From UBA1181 sp045639525 (GTDB taxonomy: Bacteria > Bacteroidota > Bacteroidia > Bacteroidales > Paludibacteraceae): 27,423 bases of DNA. Of the stretch, positions 17,405 through 24,200 are shown one piece after another. Position numbers and translations under genes: made by a program. Below the pieces are notes generated by a model. It searched no databases. It had not been told where the DNA came from and worked only from the letters and a program-made list of their open reading frames with translations. The DNA is taken from NCBI GenBank assembly GCA_045639525.1, contig JAZUDI010000062.1, positions 1 through 27,423 on the forward strand, written 5' to 3'. Within the stretch, counting starts at the first letter, position 1. The number at the start of each line of letters is the position of its first letter.

Positions 17405-17441
17405 TAAAAAAAAGGAACAACTGAAGCGTTTGTTCCTTTCT
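17405..17441 (-). terminator. Intrinsic terminator of the ffs-tRNA-Thr transcript
   Basis: On the minus strand AAAGGAACAA and TTGTTCCTTT pair over 10 bp with a 9-nt loop, then TTTTT follows. It lies just behind the tRNA 3' end. Confidence 0.8.
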
Positions 17442-17444
17442 TTG

Positions 17445-17518
17445 AGCCTCTTGTCGGATTCGAACCAACGACCCCGAGATTACAAATCACGTGCTCTGGC
17501 CAACTGAGCTAAAGAGGC
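17445..17518 (-). tRNA. tRNA-Thr (anticodon TGT)
   Basis: On the minus strand a 74-nt cloverleaf: acceptor stem GCCTCTT/AAGAGGC with discriminator T, D arm with AGTTGGCCA loop, anticodon loop TTTGTAA giving TGT, and T arm GTTGGTTCGAATCCGAC. CCA is not encoded. The anticodon stem CGTGA/TCTCG has a T-T mismatch at its middle pair. The gene sits one base behind the putative SRP RNA and ahead of a strong terminator, so the two are very likely processed from one transcript. Confidence 0.95.
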
Positions 17519-17519
17519 A

Positions 17520-17621
17520 GGTGGGCAAGCTGACTACATCGCACTGCTACAACCAACTTTCCTTGCTGCGGTCAAGCCCTGGGGACTTAGAAGGGAGCTA
17601 GTCGTGTAGGACTTACCCACC
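17520..17621 (-). ncRNA. ffs: Probable 4.5S/SRP RNA, small bacterial type
   Basis: A 102-nt RNA on the minus strand whose ends pair perfectly over 10 bp (GGTGGGTAAG with CTTGCCCACC). The one wobble is U-G on this strand but would be C-A on the other, so the minus strand is the transcribed one. Inner helices (CUACA/UGUAG and others) extend it into a rod. Near the tip, CCCAGG and GCAGCAAGG resemble the two sides of SRP domain IV (CAGG ... AGCAGC). The usual GGAA tetraloop is not present; the tip reads GGCTTGACC. It lies one base upstream of tRNA-Thr. The SRP RNA binds Ffh for membrane protein targeting. Another structured RNA cannot be excluded. Confidence 0.72.
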
Positions 17622-17622
17622 G

Positions 17623-17652
17623 CGAAATTAGACAATTTTTTCTTACGTCAAA
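17623..17652 (-). promoter_or_regulatory. Promoter of the ffs-tRNA-Thr transcript
   Basis: On the minus strand TTTG (17652-17649), an 18-nt spacer and TAATTTCG (17630-17623) fit the Bacteroidetes promoter with one mismatch. The RNA 5' end follows at once, which is slightly tight, so the true start may be a few bases inside 17621. Confidence 0.5.
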
Positions 17653-17704
17653 CTTTTTGCCGAATATTTTTCAGTAAAAATTTTCGGTGGCGATTGAAAA
17701 AACG

Positions 17705-17712
17705 TATTTTTG
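17705..17712 (+). promoter_or_regulatory. -7 promoter element of the DUF4199-GT2 operon
   Basis: TATTTTTG matches TAnnTTTG exactly and lies 19 nt before ATG 17732. It argues against the in-frame GTG at 17687, which would be upstream of transcription start. It is divergent from the ffs promoter. Confidence 0.55.
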
Positions 17713-17731
17713 TGGGGAAATAAAGGCTAAA

Positions 17732-18235
17732 ATGGAGGATTCGAAGAGATACATAATTACCTATGCGATGCAGGGCGGTTTGGTCCTTGCCTTGGCGGTG
17801 GTATCTTGCATGGTGATCGGCCGACTCCTCCCCATCTTCTCCGCTCTGGCGTTGATAGGAGTCATTGCCTCCTATTTTTTTGTCATCTTTAAGTGTGGCA
17901 AGCTCTTCACGATGCGGGAGATGAAGGGAGAATTCCGCTTTTCGCACGCCTTTATGTTGGGAAGTTACATCTCCTTCTTCTCCTCCATGTTGTTGGCCGT
18001 GGCGATGTATCTCTATTTGAAATCGATGGGTCCCGATCTCTACGCCTCCATGTTGGATGAGGCCGCGAAGGTATGGGAGTCGGTGTCGCAGACAGAGCAA
18101 CAGAAGGAGATGGTGGCGCAGTTCAGACGAATAACGCCTGTGGATATGACCTTCTCCACCATGTGGTGCGCCCTCTTCCAGGGGTTGGTCGTCTCGCTTT
18201 TGGTTTCGATATTTCGTAAGTTTAAAAATATATAA
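17732..18235 (+). CDS. DUF4199 family membrane protein
   Basis: A 167-residue membrane protein with four predicted membrane segments (about 11-31, 35-54, 71-97 and 141-160) and a soluble loop between the last two. DUF4199 proteins are a Bacteroidetes family of unknown function, often encoded directly before a family 2 glycosyltransferase, as here (8 nt gap). It may serve the glycosyltransferase or lipid carrier step, but no catalytic residues are visible. The start at ATG 17732 is preferred because of the -7 element at 17705-17712. First gene of a five-gene operon. Confidence 0.85.
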   Translation: MEDSKRYIITYAMQGGLVLALAVVSCMVIGRLLPIFSALALIGVIASYFFVIFKCGKLFTMREMKGEFRFSHAFMLGSYISFFSSMLLAVAMYLYLKSMGPDLYASMLDEAAKVWESVSQTEQQKEMVAQFRRITPVDMTFSTMWCALFQGLVVSLLVSIFRKFKNI

Positions 18236-18243
18236 TCGATAAT

Positions 18244-19203
18244 ATGGATATTTCAGTTGTAGTCCCTTTGTTCAATGAGGAAGAGTCCCTTCCTGAACTT
18301 TACGCCTGGATCAAACGTGTGATGCAGGCGAACAACTTCTCTTACGAAGTGATCTTCGTGAACGACGGAAGTACCGATACCTCATGGAAGGTGATTGAAG
18401 ATATGGCGAAGGATGACGAGGCCGTCAAAGGAATCTGTTTCCGTAGAAATTACGGAAAGTCCGCTGCGCTCTATTGTGGCTTCGACCGTGCGGAGGGTGA
18501 TGTGGTCATCACCATGGACGCCGATTTGCAGGATAGCCCCGATGAGATCCCTGAGCTCTATCGCATGATCAAGGAGGAGGGCTACGATTTGGTGTCGGGT
18601 TGGAAGAAGAAGAGATACGACTCCAAGTTGGCGAAGAATCTGCCTTCCAAACTCTTCAACGCGACCACCCGTTTGATCTCGGGCATCAAATTGCACGATT
18701 TCAATTGTGGCTTGAAGGCCTATCGCAAGAATGTGGTGAAGAGCATCGAGGTCTATGGTGAGATGCACCGCTACATCCCTTATTTGGCCAAGAATGCCGG
18801 ATTCAAGAAGATTGGTGAGAAGGTGGTGAAACATCAGGCGCGTCGATATGGTACCACAAAATTCGGTCTCAACCGTTTTGTGAATGGCTATTTGGACCTT
18901 CTATCCTTGTGGTTCCTCTCCACATTCGGCAAGAAGCCTATGCACTTCTTCGGAGTGGTGGGTTCTTTGATGTTCTTGATCGGTTTCGTGGCCTGTGTGG
19001 TGGTGGGCGGTATCAAGTTGTCCCACATCATCGAGGGTACCAGCGCTCCATTGGTGACTTCCAGTCCATTCTTCTATTTGGCGTTGACCTTTATGATCCT
19101 CGGATCGCAACTCTTCTTGTCGGGATTCATCGCGGAGATGATCGCGCGTAGTTCTTCCGAGCGAAATGATTATAAATTAGAGAGTACCATTCATTTAGAC
19201 TAA
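18244..19203 (+). CDS. Family 2 glycosyltransferase, polyprenyl-phosphate type
   Basis: A 319-residue GT2 enzyme. GT-A domain (1-220) with SVVVPLFNEEESLPEL (4-19), VNDGSTDTSW (39-48), and MDADLQDSPDEI (91-102), where DAD binds the nucleotide sugar and metal. Two C-terminal membrane segments (about 235-258 and 274-298) with a short tail. This is the DPM1/GtrB-like layout, in which a sugar is transferred from UDP- or GDP-sugar to undecaprenyl phosphate on the inner face of the membrane. The sugar cannot be predicted. It lies 8 nt after the DUF4199 gene and 7 nt before the next gene. Confidence 0.93.
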   Translation: MDISVVVPLFNEEESLPELYAWIKRVMQANNFSYEVIFVNDGSTDTSWKVIEDMAKDDEAVKGICFRRNYGKSAALYCGFDRAEGDVVITMDADLQDSPDEIPELYRMIKEEGYDLVSGWKKKRYDSKLAKNLPSKLFNATTRLISGIKLHDFNCGLKAYRKNVVKSIEVYGEMHRYIPYLAKNAGFKKIGEKVVKHQARRYGTTKFGLNRFVNGYLDLLSLWFLSTFGKKPMHFFGVVGSLMFLIGFVACVVVGGIKLSHIIEGTSAPLVTSSPFFYLALTFMILGSQLFLSGFIAEMIARSSSERNDYKLESTIHLD

Positions 19204-19210
19204 TCGCCCT

Positions 19211-19735
19211 ATGTTGAATTTTGTTCTTGAAATAGCAAAGATTACCATTCCTGGCTTGTTGGTGTTGTTCGCCTCGTATCGTGTTATGAGGGATCTGCTT
19301 CGCAATGCCGAGCGTAATCGTTATTATGAAATAAAGAAGGAGTCAGCCAAGACGTTGAATCCTATCCGATTGACCGCTTATGAGCGCATCGCCCTACTTT
19401 TGGAGCGCATGAAGCCTGAGTCGTTGTTGATACGCGTGCAGGCACCCGGTATGAATGTCCATGGGTTGCACATGGCTTTGTTGGCTACCATTCGTGAGGA
19501 GTTTGAACACAATGTGACGCAGCAAATCTATGTAAGTACCGAATTGTGGCTTTTGACTAAAAACGCCAAAGAGAGTTTGGTACAGTTGATCAACACTTCC
19601 GCTGCGGATATGCCCGATGAGTTGGCGGCCATGGAGTTGTCGAAGGTGATCATTGAACGTTACGCGGCGGTGGAGAACACGCCGATTGATATGGCCTTGG
19701 CTGCGTTGAAGGATGAGGTTAAGTCTTTTAGATAA
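19211..19735 (+). CDS. Conserved Bacteroidetes protein, DUF7935-like
   Basis: A 174-residue protein with one N-terminal membrane anchor (about 7-23) and a helical cytoplasmic domain containing LTAYERIALLLERMKPESLL and VSTELWLLTKNAKESLVQLI. The sequence resembles a conserved Bacteroidetes family of unknown function that I recall as DUF7935; the family name is less certain than the gene. It sits inside the operon between the glycosyltransferase and the lipoprotein gene; its stop codon is one base before ATG 19737. Confidence 0.78.
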   Translation: MLNFVLEIAKITIPGLLVLFASYRVMRDLLRNAERNRYYEIKKESAKTLNPIRLTAYERIALLLERMKPESLLIRVQAPGMNVHGLHMALLATIREEFEHNVTQQIYVSTELWLLTKNAKESLVQLINTSAADMPDELAAMELSKVIIERYAAVENTPIDMALAALKDEVKSFR

Positions 19736-19736
19736 T

Positions 19737-20444
19737 ATGGGAAGCCTTTTGCGTTTAAGGGAAGATAGACAATCCATTCGTCTCCGTCTGTCGTGTTCGA
19801 TTCGGCGATGGATGGTTGCTTTGTTGTCCCTTGTCGCGCTCTCGGCGTGTCGTAACGACCACTGCGATGAGTTGATGTTCGCACCTACGAACATTCTCTT
19901 CTATTCCGAGGTGGACACATCTGTCATGGTGAGGCCTTATGCGCTCTATATTCAGGGTGTTGGTGTCGATTCCATTATCCATGTGGATGAAAAGAACATG
20001 GTGCAGGTGGCTTTGGACAATAGCGAAGAGAGTTGCCGTTTCGCCTTTGCGGTCACCAGCGAGCACTCTTTGAGTGATACGCTCTACCTCTCTGACGAGG
20101 GGTGCCGTTTGGTGGGTGAAAAGTTGGATGTGTCATACCGTTCTTATGAGAGGGTGGGAAGTAACGCGCTCATCTTCGATGATGATTTCAATACTATCCG
20201 GGTATTGAACCGTGAGATTGAGGAGGATGTCTATCTGATGGATCGTCCGGAGGTGGATACACTTATCTTCCAATATACCAACCTGATCGAGTTTGTCTCT
20301 GCCGAGTGTGGCTGCTTGACGACTCATCGAATCAAGGATGTGAGGTTTCTGCACAATGGCATCGGAACCGTGGCTGTTGTGGACTCCGTCGTAACCAATT
20401 TGAGTGATGCGAAGAACATTAAATTATACTTGGAAAACTATTAG
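19737..20444 (+). CDS. DUF6452-like lipoprotein
   Basis: A 235-residue protein from ATG 19737, one base after the preceding stop (an in-frame ATG at 19713 would overlap it by 23 nt). A long basic N-terminus precedes a hydrophobic segment ending in the lipobox LSAC, with the lipidated Cys at residue 38, so it is an exported lipoprotein. HCDELMFAPTNILFYSEVD and YALYIQGVGVDSIIH are typical of the DUF6452 family in Bacteroidales, whose function is unknown. A CGC motif (SAECGCLTTH) lies near the C-terminus. A start as late as 19812 would still keep the lipobox. Its 3' end overlaps the DUF6048-like gene by 38 nt. Confidence 0.82.
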   Translation: MGSLLRLREDRQSIRLRLSCSIRRWMVALLSLVALSACRNDHCDELMFAPTNILFYSEVDTSVMVRPYALYIQGVGVDSIIHVDEKNMVQVALDNSEESCRFAFAVTSEHSLSDTLYLSDEGCRLVGEKLDVSYRSYERVGSNALIFDDDFNTIRVLNREIEEDVYLMDRPEVDTLIFQYTNLIEFVSAECGCLTTHRIKDVRFLHNGIGTVAVVDSVVTNLSDAKNIKLYLENY

Positions 20445-21183
20445 CCTTTTGTTGCTGCTCTTGTTTTGCCTTCCCGCCTTTGCGGATCGTGGCAACCGCA
20501 AGCAAGGTGAGCGGCCTCAGACGGTATTCTACGGCTTCTATGTCGATTTGGACGTGATGGACCCCATCATCCATATCTTTAATAGGGACCGTATGGGATT
20601 GGACGCCACACTACAGGCGGACCTCTTCCATCGTTTGTATCCATCGTTTACCATTGGTTACCACCATTTCGACGCAAGCGGCAAATACAACTATCCGATT
20701 CCTGCGGAGAATAGCCATTACGAGGTGAATGGCCTCTACTACAAGGTGGGTGTGGCCGCGAATGTGTGGCGCAAAAATTTCCATAGACAATTGAATCCCA
20801 TCGCCTATGTGGGGGCTAATTTCGGTTGGTCGCCCCGTTTCTCTTCTGATTTGAGTGGATATCCTATCGACAATCAGTTTTGGAGTGGTGCGGGAGAACG
20901 TCAAACCTTCTCGTTGAAATATGATAGGAACAAGGCCCGTTGGATGGAGATCCTTGTGGGACTGAAGGCTCCGGTGGCCAAGAAATTCTGTTTGGGCGGT
21001 GAGGTGATGTTCAAGCCGTTTTTAAGTGTCGATAAGGTGGAACAGGATGGCTACGCTGTCCAACACTCCTATGCGCCGGGTTATGGTAGTAAGAAGAATG
21101 GTAAATGGTCGTTCCGTTATACGCTCAGCTACTACTTCTCTTTCTTTAAGGGGGGCTCTTCCGATGCAAAGGAGATCTACTGA
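20407..21183 (+). CDS. DUF6048-like outer-membrane protein
   Basis: A 258-residue protein with a signal peptide (MRRTLNYTWKTISLLLLLLF, ending near CLPAFA) and a body of aromatic-rich strands, e.g. LYPSFTIGYHHFD and RYTLSYYFSFF, suggesting a small beta-barrel. It is recognised as the DUF6048 family, which in Bacteroidales is encoded next to DUF6452, as here. The 38-nt overlap with the lipoprotein gene supports a paired function, probably an outer-membrane barrel with its lipoprotein; the role is unknown. The first in-frame start GTG at 20404 is directly before ATG 20407, which is preferred. It is the last gene of the operon and is followed by a terminator. Confidence 0.82.
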   Translation: MRRTLNYTWKTISLLLLLLFCLPAFADRGNRKQGERPQTVFYGFYVDLDVMDPIIHIFNRDRMGLDATLQADLFHRLYPSFTIGYHHFDASGKYNYPIPAENSHYEVNGLYYKVGVAANVWRKNFHRQLNPIAYVGANFGWSPRFSSDLSGYPIDNQFWSGAGERQTFSLKYDRNKARWMEILVGLKAPVAKKFCLGGEVMFKPFLSVDKVEQDGYAVQHSYAPGYGSKKNGKWSFRYTLSYYFSFFKGGSSDAKEIY

Positions 21184-21208
21184 TATAATATTCTTTTGAT
21201 ATACGCAT

Positions 21209-21240
21209 AAAAAAGCCGGCTACTGAAGTCGGCTTTTTTT
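21209..21240. terminator. Bidirectional terminator between DUF6048 and adhesin genes
   Basis: GCCG(GCT)/(AGT)CGGC stem with an ACTGA loop, flanked by A6 on the left and T7 on the right. It serves the operon on the plus strand and the adhesin gene on the minus strand. Confidence 0.88.
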
Positions 21241-21255
21241 GTATGTGATTTCCTC

Positions 21256-24200
21256 TTACTTCTCTCTAATCAGGGTGAAGTGACCTTTGAATTGTCTCCT
21301 TATCTCTGGCACATTGATGAGATACCAATAGTCGGTGGAAGGCATTGGGGTGCCGTTATAAGTACCATCCCAACCCTCGGTGTCGCTCTCTTGGATGGCG
21401 ATCACCTTGCCGAAACGATCGTAAATCTTTACGCTTGAATTAGGGAATCTGTTGAGATTCTCCACCTGCCAGTTTCCATTGCTTGGATTGAAATATTCAG
21501 GAATGACAATGTCGTAGAGTGGTGTCTCCAGGGTGTAAAGGGTGGTGCACCCCTCTTCGGTGGAAATGGTGATAACGTAGCGTCTGCCGTAAGAGACATT
21601 TTCGAGTCGGTTGGAGAGCGTCGCGCCTGTGCCGAAATCGTAGGTGAGTGGATAGCTGTTGCTCTCGGCTTCGATTTCATATACGCCGATGGCCACCTCC
21701 TCGCAGGATTGCACGACAGGCGGCGTATTGACCTTGATTGTGGTGGTCGTCTCATTGACGCACTTGCCGTTTATAGCCACTACTTTGTAATCGGTGGTGG
21801 TTTGTGGTTTCAAATAGAGCGCCTGCTTGGTTGAGAGGAGTTGGCTGAAATGGTCGTCCGAAGAGAACCATTGAGGCGTTGCCCCCTCTTTCAATCCTTG
21901 TACGGCCATCCTGACGGAATCTCCTTGGCAAATGGAGCGTTCCTCAACGGTGATTTCCGAAGGTTGGAATACATAAAGGGTGGCGTTGGCTGGTATCGCT
22001 TGGCAACCCGCCGATGATGTGGCGCTGATGCGGTATTCCGCCGTTTGGTCAGGTGAGATGGTTAGTTGGGATTCTCCTTGCGCGATGGTGGTGAATCCAC
22101 TCTTTTCCCGCTTCTCCCATACGATCTTGTCGGATTCAGGGTAGGTCGCGGTAAGCGTCACTTCCACCCCTTCACAAATGGAGTCTTCGGATAGGGTAAG
22201 GCCCATCGCGGTAACCTCCTCTACCGTGACAGTTGTGGAACCTTTTCCTGACGGACAATTGTCGGAGGTGAAAACCAATGTGTATTCGGTGGTATGGGTA
22301 GGAGCGGCCATGAAGCTGCTCTTCTCTTTGAGATACTCCACTGGTTCCTCATCCGAAAGATCCTTTTTATACCAGGTGAGACTTTGTGGCTCCCCTGTAA
22401 TGGTGGCTTTGATCTCTATGTTTTCTCCTTCGCAGATGGTCGCCTTTTCTGGCAATTCAACGCTGACGGCCGATTCCACGTGAAGGGATACCTCGTTGGA
22501 GGAGACTCCCTCGCAGGCTCCCGTCGCCGCGGAGGTGACGCGGTAAGTGGCGCTCTTTTTAGCGTCGAAGGTGATCTCTGAAACGACTTCGGAACTGAAT
22601 GTGGTGTATTCGTCGCTCTCTTTGCGTTGCCAGTCGTATCCATTGGCGTTGTCCGCCTCTAAGGAGAGCGTTACACTCTCTCCCGCACAGACAGCCTCCT
22701 TCGAGAGGGAAAGGCGGAAGCTTGGTCGCTTCTCTACACTGACATGGAACGATTCTGACACAGGCGGACATTGCGCACCTGTGATGGTGGCCTCGTAGTT
22801 GCTCTCCTCGGTCGGATGGATGGTCAGGTTCGACTCCTCACCGCGGATCGGTTGTCCGTTTTCTTGCCAGACAATCTGGTTGTGTGGTCCTAAATTGGCT
22901 TCGAAGGCAAGCTCCAATTCATCACCCTCACAGGTGGTGAAATCCCTTTTGTCGGTGGTGATCTCTACGATCTTTTCGACCTCCACAATGACAATGTTGG
23001 AGAATCCCGTCTTGCATCTTCCTTCGTTCTCGGAGGCTAATCTGAAATGGTATTGCGGCTCCTTGCCAATGGCGTAGTTTTGTGCATCCTCCATCTTTTC
23101 TGAGAAGTCAGAGAAGTTTTGTCCATCCGTGGAGACCTGCCACTTTACCTTTTTCGTCTCTCCCATTTGGGTGGTCAAAGCCACCGTGCTGCCCTCGCAG
23201 ACCATGGTAGACTCTGCGGAGAGGGTGAGTTGGGATGGGTTGTCCACCTCGACAGTGAATTGGGCGGAGAACTCCGCGCACGCTTCTGAAGAGGCGGTGA
23301 AGGTGTAGGTGGCGTTCTCGGTTGGCGTGTCGTTGAACGATAACTCGTCAGCGATCGGTTCGCCATTCTTTTCCCATTGGACAAGGGTGAACTCCCCTTG
23401 GGTTGGCGTTGCGGTCATCTCAATCTCCTCTCGATAGCAAAGGATGGCTGGTATCTCCGTTATATCAAAGTTCAGTTGCTCTTTGACCTCTACTTGTATG
23501 GTGTCGGAATAGACGACGCCGCATTCACTCTCTTTCGGTGTGGCAAGGTAGTAGGAGCCGCTTGGGGTCGGATGTAGGGTCAAGGAGGCGCTCTCCTGGT
23601 CGTCGATGAGTTGGTCTTCTCCCTTGGATGTGATGAAGTGCCACTCGATGTTCTCCGCATTTTTTACGTTGGCGGAGAGGGTGACCGCGTCCCCTTCACA
23701 AATCGTGCTTTGGCTGGATTGGATAGAGAGTTCCGCTGTAGGGATGACGATGATGTTAAAGTCGTATGATACAGCTGGGCAATACTCACCTGTGACGATG
23801 TGCGTCAAGGTACTGTTCTTTCGGAAGGTGTAATCCAATTTGAAATTCTCTCCGATGACCTCTCCGTCTTCCACCCATTGAGAGGTGTGGCTCTCGTAGA
23901 AGGCTTGTTGCGCGGCCTCGGATGCGGAGGAGACAATAAGGAATGTCTCTGTGGAGTCTTGGCAACTGGTTACGTCGTGGATGCCCCAAGCCTTCTCTGG
24001 ATTATATTTCTCCTCAACGGAGATGTTATAGGTTACCTCTTCCGAGAAGCAAACGCCATCGTTGGCGCTCAGTGTCACCGTTTGTCTCTTTGAATTGGTG
24101 ATCAACGCTTCGTCACGGGTGGACGCTATGCCGTTCCATACATATTCGGAAGGCTCTCCGCTCGCCTCTTTTACATGCGCCTTCAGTGTGACGTCTGTTC

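Noticed and set aside
17327..17441. Two neighbouring hairpins considered as a repeat or CRISPR-like array
   Set aside because: Their sequences are unrelated; each fits a terminator for one of the two convergent transcripts. No repeat-spacer pattern occurs in the window.
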